From positions 186,001 to 250,000 of the forward strand of contig NZ_NIRS01000005.1 of assembly GCF_002934665.1 (NCBI RefSeq): a stretch of DNA of 64,000 bases, written 5' to 3'. The translations under genes and the position numbers were made by a program. Numbering within the stretch: the first letter of the stretch is position 1; each line of letters opens with the position of its first letter. The notes beneath the pieces are model-generated. The model saw only the letters and a list, made by a program, of their open reading frames with translations. It made no database searches and was not told the DNA's origin. This document shows positions 37,562-46,082 of the stretch, piece by piece. This DNA is from Pseudomonas laurylsulfatiphila. Lineage in GTDB: Bacteria; Pseudomonadota; Gammaproteobacteria; Pseudomonadales; Pseudomonadaceae.

Positions 37562-37597
37562 AACGCCCGCGCTCAGGGGAGCAGCGGGCGTTTTTTT
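37562..37597 (-). terminator. Intrinsic terminator after yceI
   Basis: AACGCCCGC pairs with GCGGGCGTT with T/A runs on both sides. Read on the minus strand it ends the cytochrome b561-yceI transcript. Confidence 0.88.
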
Positions 37598-37612
37598 GTC
37601 AGGGGCGAAAAT

Positions 37613-38206
37613 TTATTTCGCTTTGACACCTTCAAACGTAACGTACAGATCCACGGCGTCGGACTGTGGACCCAGGTCCATCATCTTGCCGAAATCGGAA
37701 CGCTTGATGCTGGTAGTGCCCTCGAAGCCAGCACGGTAGCCGCCCCATGGATCCTTGCCTTCGCCCAGGAAAGTGGCCTTGACCACGACTGGCTTGGTTA
37801 CGCCCGCAATGGTCAGGTCGCCAGTCACGTCGGCAGTATCTTTGCCGGCGGCGTTTTTGCCAGTGGACTTAACGCTGGTGGACTTGAAAGTAGCCTTGGG
37901 GAAATCAGCCACTTTCAGGAAGTCTTTGCTGGAGATGTGCTTGTCACGTTCGGCGTTGTTGGTGAAAACGCTGGCGGTGTTCACGTTGAACTCGATCTTG
38001 CTGTCTTCAGGTTTGGCAGCGTCGAAGCTGAATGTGCCATCGATGTCCTTGAAGGTACCGGTGATGTAGCTGTAGCCCAGGTGGCTGATCTTGAAGTTGA
38101 CGAAGGCGTGCTGGCCTTGCTTGTCGACGGTGTAGTCAGCCGCCATCACGTTGGCGGACAGCAGCGCGGAACCGATTGCCAGAGCGGCGAGAGTCTTTTT
38201 CAACAT
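37613..38206 (-). CDS. yceI: YceI family periplasmic lipid-binding protein
   Basis: This 197-residue protein has a cleavable signal peptide (MLKKTLAALAIGSALLSANV, then MA before ADYTVD). The mature part is a lipocalin-like YceI barrel: HAFVNFKISHLGYSYITGTF, KIEFNVNTASVFTNNAERD and TFLGEGKDPWGGYRAGFEG are family blocks. YceI proteins bind polyprenyl (isoprenoid) chains in the periplasm and are often encoded with a cytochrome b561, as here (32-base gap). Confidence 0.92.
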   Translation of the reverse strand: MLKKTLAALAIGSALLSANVMAADYTVDKQGQHAFVNFKISHLGYSYITGTFKDIDGTFSFDAAKPEDSKIEFNVNTASVFTNNAERDKHISSKDFLKVADFPKATFKSTSVKSTGKNAAGKDTADVTGDLTIAGVTKPVVVKATFLGEGKDPWGGYRAGFEGTTSIKRSDFGKMMDLGPQSDAVDLYVTFEGVKAK

Positions 38207-38238
38207 GCTTTGTTTTCCTTGGGAGTCGAGGTTGAACT

Positions 38239-38790
38239 TCAGGCTTTGCGACCCAGCATGCGCTTGAGGGTCACATCACGATCGATAAAGTGATGCTTCA
38301 ATGCTGCCAACGCATGGAGGCCGGAAAAAATTACCAGCACCCACGCCAGGTAGAGGTGAATGGCACCGGCGTTATCTGCCTGGTCCGGTAGTCCGGAGAT
38401 CAGGGCAGGCACTTCAAACCAGTCAAACACCGGAATCCCGACACCTTCTGCGGTGGAAATCAGGTAACCGGCAATCATCACAGCGAACAGGCAGAGATAC
38501 AGAAAGCCATGGCCGAATTTCGCGCCCAGACGCGTCATGCGGCTGTAACTGCTCAAAGTCGGTGGCGGTGGGCTGACGAATCGCCACAGCACCCGCAACA
38601 CCATGACGCCCAGCAGGATCAATCCAATGCTCTTGTGCAGATCCGGCCCTGCCTTGCGCCATGGGTCGTAATAGCCGAGGCCAACCATCCACAGGCCAAG
38701 GGCGAACAAACCGAACACGGCCAGTGCCACACCCCAGTGCATGAAGATACTGACCCAGCCGTAGCGGGAAGTAGAGTTACGTAGCTGCAT
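38239..38790 (-). CDS. Cytochrome b561
   Basis: This 183-residue inner-membrane protein has four predicted helices with haem-ligand histidines in MHWGVALAVFGLFALG, LHKSIGLILLGVMVLR and AIHLYLAWVLVIFSGLHALAALKHHF. It belongs to the prokaryotic b561 (CybB) type, which moves electrons between quinone and periplasmic acceptors. It is upstream of and probably co-transcribed with yceI. The 263-base gap upstream is AT-rich and should contain its promoter. Confidence 0.9.
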   Translation of the reverse strand: MQLRNSTSRYGWVSIFMHWGVALAVFGLFALGLWMVGLGYYDPWRKAGPDLHKSIGLILLGVMVLRVLWRFVSPPPPTLSSYSRMTRLGAKFGHGFLYLCLFAVMIAGYLISTAEGVGIPVFDWFEVPALISGLPDQADNAGAIHLYLAWVLVIFSGLHALAALKHHFIDRDVTLKRMLGRKA

Positions 38791-39010
38791 TGCCTGGATC
38801 CTTGTAATTGCTGGCCCAAGAGTATCGAGTTATCTATCGAATTAAAGCGGAAAAATTTGCTTTGAAATATCGAAAAATACGATCAACAGTCTGAAGCCTG
38901 CGAGTTAAGGAAAGATTAAAGTCGAAATTGTGAGAAAAAGTGAATACAAACCAGAGAACACCTGTATCAAAAAATTTATTCGATTCTGGTCCCGGCTTTT
39001 TCCAGGCAAA

Positions 39011-39046
39011 AAAAAGCGCGGCCCTTGAGCCGCGCTTTTTTTACGC
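39011..39046 (-). terminator. Intrinsic terminator of the amine oxidase gene
   Basis: AAAGCGCGGC pairs with GCCGCGCTTT around a six-base loop, with A and T runs on both sides, so it may work in both directions. Confidence 0.88.
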
Positions 39047-39053
39047 CTGAACG

Positions 39054-40808
39054 TTACTGCGCCTTGGCATCCGTTGCCGGAGTCGCAGCCGGTTTGGCCG
39101 CTGGCTTCTTGGCCGGCTCGACTTTCTTGGCGGGTGCCTTGGCCGGGGCTTTTTTCGCCTCGGTCTTGGCGGCTGGTTTCGCCGGAGCTTTCTTGGCTGG
39201 CTCGGTTTTTACCGGTGCCGCAGGCTTCGGTGCTTCCACCGGTGCCGACGCCGCGGCCGGGGCTGGCGCCGGAGCAGGTGCTGGCGGTGCAACAGGCTCA
39301 GGCGCCTTGACCGGCTCCGGCTTCTTCTCGTCATCAGAGCCGCCGAACAGGTTGCTGAAGAAGTTGCCCTTCTTCGCCGCCACCGCACCAGCGCCCGCCG
39401 CAGCGGCGGCCGGAACCACTTTCGCCGGTTCGAATGACTTGCCCGCCGCCAGGTCTTCAACCTGGCTGGCCGCACGCTGACCGGTGCGCAGCGCACCTTC
39501 CAGGGTGCCCGGGTACAGGGTGTCGGTGTGCTCACCAGCAAAGGTTACGCGCTGAATCGGGCGCTCCCACAGGCGCCAGAACTTGCTGATCTGGCCCGGG
39601 CCGAAGGCCAGGTAGGCACCGCCAGTCGACGGGTCAGTGCTGTAGCGACGGATTTCATAACCGGTGAACGAACCGCGAGCCTGTGGATAGAACGCGTGCA
39701 GGCGGATCAACACCTGATCGACCATCTGCTTGTCGCCGAATGCCTGCATCACCCGCGCGTTGTCGCCGGACAGGTTGATCACAACGTTGGCACCGCCCTT
39801 CAGGGCAGGCTCGATCCACAACATGCCCAGGCCGGTGTTGCTGTAGATCTCGCCGGACATGCGCGCCTTGCTTTCCCACACAGGCGTCTTGAACTTCAGC
39901 ATGATCTGGTCGCGCCAGCCGTAGTTGGTGCCCTTGATCGCTGCCAGGTGCTGGGCGTCCAGCGCCGGAGTCATCTGGATCTTGTTCAGTGCGCGCAATG
40001 GCACGGCCAACACAACGTAGTCAGCCTGGTAGCCGACGTTGTCGACTTTGACGGTCACGCCGTCCTTGTCCTGGATAATCGCCGAGACCGGGGAATTGGT
40101 CTTGATGGTTTTCAGCTGCTTGACCAGGGCCTGGGCCAGCACCGGGCTGCCACCGACCAGGCGCGAAGCACGCAGGTCACGATCGGAGACACCACGGTAG
40201 ACGCGGCTCTGCTGCGCGAAGTACAGCAGCGACAAGCGCGAAGGTTCGTCGTAGCGGGTACGGATCTGCTGGTTGATCAACTGGCGGGCGGTGGCCGGCA
40301 GGTTCTGCTTGTCGAGCCAGCTCGACACGTTGATCTGATCCAGCGCGTGCAGGGTGTTGTTGGCGGCCGGGTTCAGCGGGTCGTCGATCGAACGCGCCAG
40401 ATCGTCCACGGTCTTGTCGAAGCGCTTGAGCGCCTCGGCGGTGGCCGGTTGTTTGGTCGCCAGATCGGCGGCAGAGAAGTACTCGCCATCGATCAGGTAG
40501 CCTGGGGTCCGCACGAAGTCAGGGGCCGGCGTGGTGCTCAGCTTGAAGTTCGATACGTACTTGTTCAGCACCGGCTGGGTCTTGTCGTTGCCGATCCACT
40601 CGCTGGTGGCCATGCCGGAACGGCCGCCCAGGCTCGACTTGGCTTCCAGCAGGGTGACCTGCCAGCCCTTGCTCTGCAGCTCGTAGGCGGCAGTCAGGCC
40701 CGACAGGCCGCCGCCGATCACGATCGCGGTTTTATCCTTGGCCAGCGCAGACACGCTGAACAGCCCCAACATCACCAGCGCACAGGCGCGCAGCCAACCG
40801 ACAGACAT
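39054..40808 (-). CDS. Exported FAD-dependent amine oxidase with Ala/Pro/Lys-rich tail
   Basis: This 584-residue protein starts with a hydrophobic signal peptide (MSVGWLRACALVMLGLFSVS, then ALA). The FAD-binding motif IVIGGGLSGLTAAYELQSKG begins near residue 29. FAGEHTDTLYPGTLEGALRTGQRAA near 430-455 is the C-terminal FAD motif of flavin amine oxidases. After residue ~460 comes a ~125-residue tail of Ala, Pro and Lys (repeats like PAKKAPAKPAAK) reminiscent of histone-H1-like AlgP. The signal has no twin Arg, odd for an exported flavoprotein. The substrate is unknown. Confidence 0.82.
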   Translation of the reverse strand: MSVGWLRACALVMLGLFSVSALAKDKTAIVIGGGLSGLTAAYELQSKGWQVTLLEAKSSLGGRSGMATSEWIGNDKTQPVLNKYVSNFKLSTTPAPDFVRTPGYLIDGEYFSAADLATKQPATAEALKRFDKTVDDLARSIDDPLNPAANNTLHALDQINVSSWLDKQNLPATARQLINQQIRTRYDEPSRLSLLYFAQQSRVYRGVSDRDLRASRLVGGSPVLAQALVKQLKTIKTNSPVSAIIQDKDGVTVKVDNVGYQADYVVLAVPLRALNKIQMTPALDAQHLAAIKGTNYGWRDQIMLKFKTPVWESKARMSGEIYSNTGLGMLWIEPALKGGANVVINLSGDNARVMQAFGDKQMVDQVLIRLHAFYPQARGSFTGYEIRRYSTDPSTGGAYLAFGPGQISKFWRLWERPIQRVTFAGEHTDTLYPGTLEGALRTGQRAASQVEDLAAGKSFEPAKVVPAAAAAGAGAVAAKKGNFFSNLFGGSDDEKKPEPVKAPEPVAPPAPAPAPAPAAASAPVEAPKPAAPVKTEPAKKAPAKPAAKTEAKKAPAKAPAKKVEPAKKPAAKPAATPATDAKAQ

Positions 40809-41031
40809 TCAGCGAACTCCGGAATTACACGAGGAAAACAGCAGTTTTTGCGAGCCAGAAGGCTCAAGAAGCGCGAAGGATACGTCAGCCATCAGGCACC
40901 TGCCAGCAACGTCTATCGGCCTGGACAAAGTAGCTCTTTCGACACAATGGGTTGTCCCCGTGGCACGCATTGCATAGGCTTGCCCGATTGTTTGTCCGCG
41001 CAGGTAACGGACCACCTCCAGGAGAGTGAAA

Positions 41032-42438
41032 ATGGGCCTGAATAATCAGTGGATGCAACGCGATCTCGCCGTGTTGTGGCATCCCTGCACCCAGATGAAA
41101 GATCACGAACAACTGCCGCTGATCCCGATCAAACGCGGGGAAGGCGTGTGGCTGGAAGACTTCGAAGGCAAACGCTACCTCGATGCGGTCAGCTCCTGGT
41201 GGGTCAATGTGTTCGGACACGCCAACCCGCGGATCAATCAGCGCATCAAGGATCAGGTCGATCAGCTCGAACATGTGATCCTTGCCGGCTTCAGTCATCA
41301 ACCGGTGATCGAATTGTCCGAGCGCCTGGTGAAAATGACGCCGGAAGGCCTGACCCGGTGCTTCTACGCCGATAACGGCTCGTCCTGCATCGAAGTCGCG
41401 CTGAAAATGAGCTTTCACTACTGGCTCAATTGCGGTCAGCCGAACAAGAAGCGCTTCGTCACTCTGACCAACAGCTACCACGGCGAAACCATGGCGGCGA
41501 TGTCGGTGGGCGACGTGCCGCTGTTCACCGAGACCTACAAGGCGCTGTTGATGGACACCATCAAAGTGCCGAGCCCGGACTGCTACCAGCGTCCCGCGGG
41601 CATGAGCTGGGAAGAACATTCGCGCAATATGTTCGCCGCGATGGAACAGACCCTGGCCGAGAACCATGACAGCGTGGCTGCAGTCATTGTCGAGCCGCTG
41701 ATCCAGGGGGCCGGTGGCATGCGCATGTACCACCCGGTGTACCTCAAGCTGCTGCGCGAAGCCTGCGACCGCTACGGCGTGCACCTGATCCACGACGAAA
41801 TCGCCGTCGGCTTCGGCCGCACCGGGACGATGTTCGCCTGTGAACAGGCCGGTATCCGTCCGGACTTCCTGTGCCTGTCCAAGGCCCTGACCGGCGGCTA
41901 TCTGCCACTGGCGGCGTGCATGACCACAGACGAAGTCTACAGCGCCTTCTACGACGACTACCCGACCCTGCGCGCCTTCCTGCACTCCCACAGCTACACC
42001 GGCAACCCGCTGGCGTGCGCCGCGGCCCTGGCGACGCTGGACATCTTCGAAGAAGACAACGTCATCGAGAACAACAAGGCCCTGGCGCAGCGCATGGCTT
42101 CCTCCACCGCGCACCTGGTCGATCACCCGAATGTTTCCGAAGTGCGTCAGACCGGCATGGTGCTGGCCATCGAGATGGTCAAGGACAAAGCCAGCAAAGA
42201 GGCTTACCCGTGGCAGGAACGCCGTGGCCTGAAGGTGTTCCAGCACGCCCTGGAGCGCGGTGCTTTACTGCGTCCATTGGGCAGCGTGGTGTATTTCCTG
42301 CCGCCGTACGTGATCACCCCGGAGCAGATCGACTTCCTGGCCGAAGTGGCCAGCGAAGGCATCGACATTGCCACCCGTGACAGTGTCAGCGTGGCGGTGC
42401 CGAAGGACTTCCATCCGGGGTTCCGTGATCCGGGTTGA
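41032..42438 (+). CDS. bioA: Adenosylmethionine-8-amino-7-oxononanoate aminotransferase
   Basis: This 468-residue PLP enzyme of biotin synthesis (7-keto-8-aminopelargonate to 7,8-diaminopelargonate, SAM as amino donor) has VSSWWVNVFGHANP, NSYHGETMAAMSVGD, and the PLP lysine at position 284 in LSKALTGGYLPLAA. The WHPCTQMKDH start is typical of BioA. AGGAG at 41020-41024 is seven bases from ATG 41032, which decides the start. Other bio genes are not nearby. Confidence 0.92.
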   Translation: MGLNNQWMQRDLAVLWHPCTQMKDHEQLPLIPIKRGEGVWLEDFEGKRYLDAVSSWWVNVFGHANPRINQRIKDQVDQLEHVILAGFSHQPVIELSERLVKMTPEGLTRCFYADNGSSCIEVALKMSFHYWLNCGQPNKKRFVTLTNSYHGETMAAMSVGDVPLFTETYKALLMDTIKVPSPDCYQRPAGMSWEEHSRNMFAAMEQTLAENHDSVAAVIVEPLIQGAGGMRMYHPVYLKLLREACDRYGVHLIHDEIAVGFGRTGTMFACEQAGIRPDFLCLSKALTGGYLPLAACMTTDEVYSAFYDDYPTLRAFLHSHSYTGNPLACAAALATLDIFEEDNVIENNKALAQRMASSTAHLVDHPNVSEVRQTGMVLAIEMVKDKASKEAYPWQERRGLKVFQHALERGALLRPLGSVVYFLPPYVITPEQIDFLAEVASEGIDIATRDSVSVAVPKDFHPGFRDPG

Positions 42439-42478
42439 TTGTTTTCACCCGACCTTCTGTGGTGCCTGGTCTGCCGCT

Positions 42479-42567
42479 ATCGCTGGCAAGCCAGCTCCTA
42501 CAGGTCAGGGTTGTATAAAAGATTTGCGGTGGCCCGTTCCTTGTAGGAGCTGGCTTGCCGGCGATAA
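42479..42567. repeat. REP doublet R16 (GCTGGC family, heads inward)
   Basis: ATCGCTGGCAAGCCAGCTCC and TTGTAGGAGCTGGCTTGCCG face inward across a ~45-base spacer between bioA and rsmE. Confidence 0.88.
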
Positions 42568-42613
42568 GGTCGGCACGACCTTCTGATGATTTGCACTTTT
42601 CCAGAGACCCCGC

Positions 42614-43333
42614 ATGAGACTGTCCCGCTTCTTCATCGACGCCCCCTTGAGCACCGGCGAGCACGAATTGCCCGAAGCCCAGGCCCATTACATCAGCCGC
42701 GTACTGCGCATGGCCGAGGGCGATGCGTTGCAATTGTTCGACGGCTCGGGCCAGGAGTTTCGCGCCAGGCTGGTCGAAGTCGGCAAAAAACGCGTCGTGG
42801 TGCAGATCGATGAAAGCTTCGCCGGGCAGATCGAATCGCCGTTGCAAATCCATCTCGGCCAGGGCCTTTCCCGAGGCGAGCGCATGGACTGGGCGATTCA
42901 GAAAGCCACGGAACTGGGCGTCAGCGAAATCACCCCGATCTTCACCGAACGCTGCGAAGTCCGGCTCAAGGACGAGCGCGCCGACAAACGCTTGCTGCAC
43001 TGGCGTCAGGTGGCGATCAGCGCTTGCGAGCAATGCGGCCGTTCACGGGTACCGGTGATTCATCCACCACTATTGCTGGCTGACTGGTTGAAGCAGACGC
43101 AAGCCGAGTTGAAGCTGGTGCTGCACCCGGTGGCCGAGCCGCTGGTGAGCCATGCCAAACCTTCAAGTCTGGCATTCCTGATCGGTCCGGAGGGTGGTTT
43201 GTCCGATGCCGAAGTCGATCAGGCCAAGGCCGGCGGCTTCCACGCCGCCCGCCTCGGTCCACGGGTACTGCGCACCGAAACCGCGCCGGTGGTGGCGTTG
43301 GCGGTGGCCCAGCAACTCTGGGGGGATTTCTAA
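42614..43333 (+). CDS. rsmE: 16S rRNA m3U1498 methyltransferase
   Basis: This 239-residue SPOUT-fold methyltransferase modifies U1498 of 16S rRNA. The N-terminal PUA-like part (RFFIDAPLSTGEHELPEAQ, HYISRVLRM) is followed by the knot domain with AIQKATELGVSEITP, RCEVRL and the SAM-binding FLIGPEGGLSDAEVD; the C-terminal LGPRVLRTETA is typical. The stop codon abuts REP doublet R17. Confidence 0.95.
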   Translation: MRLSRFFIDAPLSTGEHELPEAQAHYISRVLRMAEGDALQLFDGSGQEFRARLVEVGKKRVVVQIDESFAGQIESPLQIHLGQGLSRGERMDWAIQKATELGVSEITPIFTERCEVRLKDERADKRLLHWRQVAISACEQCGRSRVPVIHPPLLLADWLKQTQAELKLVLHPVAEPLVSHAKPSSLAFLIGPEGGLSDAEVDQAKAGGFHAARLGPRVLRTETAPVVALAVAQQLWGDF

Positions 43334-43410
43334 AAAGATCGCAGCCTGCGGCAGCTCCTACAGGATGTACGCCATCCAATTGTAAGAGCTGCCGCAGGCT
43401 GCGATCTTTT
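43334..43410. repeat. REP doublet R17 (GCAGCC family, heads inward)
   Basis: AAAGATCGCAGCCTGCGGCA and its complement face inward. The right head is mutated (TGTAAGAGC). It directly follows the rsmE stop and lies between convergent genes. Confidence 0.9.
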
Positions 43411-43414
43411 GCAT

Positions 43415-44317
43415 TTACTGCACCGGATCACTCACCGGTTTGGCAATGATCGCCTTGAGTTCGCTGGTCATCGGGAACTCAAGGTTCAAACCCTTCGGCG
43501 GGATCGGCTGCTCGAACCAGCGTTTGTAGATGCCATTGATCTGACCCGAGCTGTACAGATCCGCCAACGCACCGTTGACCAGCGCCAGGAACTGCGGATC
43601 GTCCTTGCGCACCATGCAGCTGTAGATCTCCCGCGATTGCTCCTCCCCGACCACCACCCATTTGTGCGGGTCGTTGGCCTTTGCGCGCTCGCCATAGAGC
43701 AGCGCGTCGTCCATGTAGAACGCCACCGCCCGGCCCGACTGCAGCATCTGGAAGGCTTCGCCGTGGTCCTTGGCGCTGATCACGAACATGTCGATCTTGT
43801 GATCGACGTTGTAGCTTTTCAGGAAGCGCTCATTGGTGGTGCCGGCGGTGGTCACCACGTTCTTGCCGCGCAGGTCAGCGAAGCTCTTGATCCCGCTGTC
43901 CTTCGCGGTCAGCAACTGGCCTTTGACGTAGATGAAACCATAAGAAAACGCCACCTGCTTCTGTCGTTCGGCGGTCACGCCTGTGGAGCCGCACTCCAGG
44001 TCCACGGTGCCGTTTTGCACCAGTGGAATACGGGTCTGCGAGGTCACCAGGTTGTACTTCACCTTCAAGTCCGGCAGCGCCAGTTGCTGCTGGATGCGCT
44101 CGACGATCTTGCCCGCCAGATCCACCGAGTAACCCATCGGCTTGCCGCTGTGATCGCCCACGTAGGAGAACGGCACCGAAGCATCGCGATAGCCCAAGGT
44201 GATGCTGTTGGCGCTGGCGATTTTGCTCAGGGTGCCGGTCAAGGGCGCTTCATTGGCCTGAACCTGACTGCCGAGCAACAGGCCAAGCGTACAAGCGAGC
44301 AACGTGATTTTTTGCAT
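43415..44317 (-). CDS. Amino-acid ABC transporter substrate-binding protein (GltI-like)
   Basis: This 300-residue periplasmic protein has the signal peptide MQKITLLACTLGLLLGSQVQA. The mature domain is SBP family 3: ITLGYRDASVPFSYVGDHSGKPMGYSVDL is the family signature and VDLECGSTGVTAERQKQVAFS the ligand loop, both close to glutamate/aspartate-binding GltI. It is the last gene of a three-gene minus-strand unit with ridA and the D-amino-acid dehydrogenase (gaps 34 and 29 bases). No permease or ATPase gene is adjacent. Confidence 0.86.
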   Translation of the reverse strand: MQKITLLACTLGLLLGSQVQANEAPLTGTLSKIASANSITLGYRDASVPFSYVGDHSGKPMGYSVDLAGKIVERIQQQLALPDLKVKYNLVTSQTRIPLVQNGTVDLECGSTGVTAERQKQVAFSYGFIYVKGQLLTAKDSGIKSFADLRGKNVVTTAGTTNERFLKSYNVDHKIDMFVISAKDHGEAFQMLQSGRAVAFYMDDALLYGERAKANDPHKWVVVGEEQSREIYSCMVRKDDPQFLALVNGALADLYSSGQINGIYKRWFEQPIPPKGLNLEFPMTSELKAIIAKPVSDPVQ

Positions 44318-44346
44318 TGTTATTCTCCGTTGTGGGTGTTGGTTTA

Positions 44347-44697
44347 TCAGACGCGTGCAGCGATGACGGTGATTTCCACCAGCACCTGCGGGCGGGCCAG
44401 TTCGGCCTGCACGGTGGTGCGGCTCGGTGCCTGCCCCGGCGATAGCCAGGCCGACCAGACCTCGTTCATCGCAGCGAAATCCTCGGTGATGTTCTTCAGG
44501 TAAATGGTCGCACTGAGCAGATGATCCTTGTCGCTGCCCGCCTCGACCAGCAAGGTATCGATTTTCGCCAGCACTTCGCGGGTCTGGCCGCTGGCATCCC
44601 GGGCATCGCCCGGCACTTGCCCGGAAAGAAACACCAGGTCGCCAAAGGTCACGGCGCCAGACAGGCGCGGGTTGCTGTGCAGTCGGGTAATGGTCAT
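44347..44697 (-). CDS. ridA: RidA family imine/enamine deaminase
   Basis: This 116-residue protein of the YjgF/YER057c/UK114 (RidA) family contains LVFLSGQVPGDARDASGQTREVL and the C-terminal Arg/Glu region RTTVQAELARPQVLVEITVIA. Such proteins hydrolyse reactive 2-imino acids released by amino-acid oxidising enzymes. Its place right after a D-amino-acid dehydrogenase gene fits that role. This is probably not the housekeeping RidA. Confidence 0.88.
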   Translation of the reverse strand: MTITRLHSNPRLSGAVTFGDLVFLSGQVPGDARDASGQTREVLAKIDTLLVEAGSDKDHLLSATIYLKNITEDFAAMNEVWSAWLSPGQAPSRTTVQAELARPQVLVEITVIAARV

Positions 44698-44731
44698 TGC
44701 AGTGTCCTCTTCAGAAATCAGTATTCAGTAT

Positions 44732-45973
44732 TCAGGCGGCCCGGTGGCTGAAACCCTGAAGGTCAATGGATGGCTGGCGCTCGCCGATCAACTCGCTGAG
44801 CAAGCGCCCGCTGCCGCATGCCAGGGTGAAACCCAGCGCGCCGTGGCCGAGGTTGAGCCACAGGTTGCGATACGCCGTCGCGCCCAGCAACGGCACGCCG
44901 CTAGGGGTGGCCGGGCGCATGCCAGCCCACTCGACGGCTTCGTCATAGGCGCCGGCATTTGGAAAGGTGTCATGGGCCTGACGCTTGATCAGTGCCAGGC
45001 GCTTGGGGTCCAAAGCAGGGTCGAAGCCGACAATGTCGACCATTGCCGCCACTCGCAATTGCTTGCCGATGCGCGCATAGACGATCTTGCGGTCGTAGTC
45101 GGTGATGCTCACGTCCGGCGCCCGGTGACCGGCGCCGATCGGCACGGTCAGGCTGTAGCCCTTGAGCGGGTAAAGTGGCAGTTGCAGCCCGGGAAGCGCC
45201 AACAGCGGGCTGCGGTGACCGGCGGCGATCACCAGTTGATCGACCGACAGCACTTGCTCGCCCAGTTCGATGGCGTTGACGCTGCCGTTGCTGTGGCGGA
45301 TGCCGGTTACCGCTTGCCCGAGACGAAACTCGCAACGGCCGGATGCTTGCAGCCGGGCGGCCAGTTGCTGGCAAAAACCGTGGCAGTCGCCCACCTCTTC
45401 GTCCGGGGTGTAGATCGCCCCGACAAAGGGCGCATCGATCAGCGCCGGTTCCAGTTGCGCGCATTCGGCCGGCGACAGCACCTGCTGTTGCTGCGGGTCG
45501 GCCAGGCTCTGGCGCGCACGCTCAAAGCTGCTGCTCTGGCGGAAGGTCACCAGTTTGCCATTGCGCCGCCATTGGAATCCCGTCAGCCCATCGCCCTCGC
45601 GCCAGGACTTCAATGTGTCCTGGCTGAACAGCGCCAGGCGCAGCAAGTGCGCGGCGTTCTCGCGGTTGACCGAGCGGCGGCAGGCGCCGAGGAACGATGC
45701 CATCCAGCGCCACTGGGCCGGGTCAAAGCGCGGGCGCAGCTTCAACGGTGAGTCACCGCGCAGCATCCAGCCTATGGCTTGCAAAGGCACACCGGCGTCG
45801 GCCAGGGGCGCGACATAGCGATAGGACAACTGGCCGCCGTTGGCGAAGCTGGTTTCGCTGCCCAGCGAGTCCCGTGCCTCGACCACCGTCACCTCAAAGC
45901 CGTCGCGCACCAGCGCATAGGCCGTTGCCAGGCCAATCACACCGCCACCGATGATGCACACACGCTGAGCCAT
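44732..45973 (-). CDS. D-amino-acid dehydrogenase (DadA-like FAD oxidoreductase)
   Basis: This 413-residue flavoprotein of the DAO/DadA family has the FAD motif VCIIGGGVIGLATAYALVRDG at the N-terminus. It also has SLGSETSFANGGQLSYRY, typical of DadA, and WAGMRPATPSGVPLLG with NLWLNLGHGALGFTLACGSGRLLSELI at the C-terminal FAD site. It oxidises D-amino acids to imino acids, which the adjacent RidA would hydrolyse. I chose ATG 45973; an upstream start would run into the intergenic region. It is divergent from a LysR gene that probably controls it. It may be a paralogue of the main dadA. Confidence 0.88.
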   Translation of the reverse strand: MAQRVCIIGGGVIGLATAYALVRDGFEVTVVEARDSLGSETSFANGGQLSYRYVAPLADAGVPLQAIGWMLRGDSPLKLRPRFDPAQWRWMASFLGACRRSVNRENAAHLLRLALFSQDTLKSWREGDGLTGFQWRRNGKLVTFRQSSSFERARQSLADPQQQQVLSPAECAQLEPALIDAPFVGAIYTPDEEVGDCHGFCQQLAARLQASGRCEFRLGQAVTGIRHSNGSVNAIELGEQVLSVDQLVIAAGHRSPLLALPGLQLPLYPLKGYSLTVPIGAGHRAPDVSITDYDRKIVYARIGKQLRVAAMVDIVGFDPALDPKRLALIKRQAHDTFPNAGAYDEAVEWAGMRPATPSGVPLLGATAYRNLWLNLGHGALGFTLACGSGRLLSELIGERQPSIDLQGFSHRAA

Positions 45974-46057
45974 GTCCGTCCTTAAAACCGTTGTGAAGAC
46001 GAGGCCAAGGTTAGAGCCAGGTGACAGACGTTGAACAATGCATAAAGATGGCAAACC

Positions 46058-46074
46058 CATAAACAAAGGTTATG
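46058..46074. promoter_or_regulatory. Candidate LysR-type operator between the dadA-like and LysR genes
   Basis: CATAA-N7-TTATG forms a dyad with the LysR T-N11-A core (T46060 to A46072). It lies 8 bases before the LysR ATG and about 85 bases from the dadA-like start. A second CATAAA occurs one site upstream at 46041. Confidence 0.45.
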
Positions 46075-46082
46075 GACTTGCC

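Noticed and set aside
39528..41045. Long plus-strand open frame opposite the amine oxidase gene
   Set aside because: It overlaps a clear flavoprotein gene throughout and has no domain.
43415..44317. Solute-binding protein as part of a complete ABC transporter locus
   Set aside because: No permease or ATPase gene is present on either side; the neighbours are ridA and a convergent rsmE.
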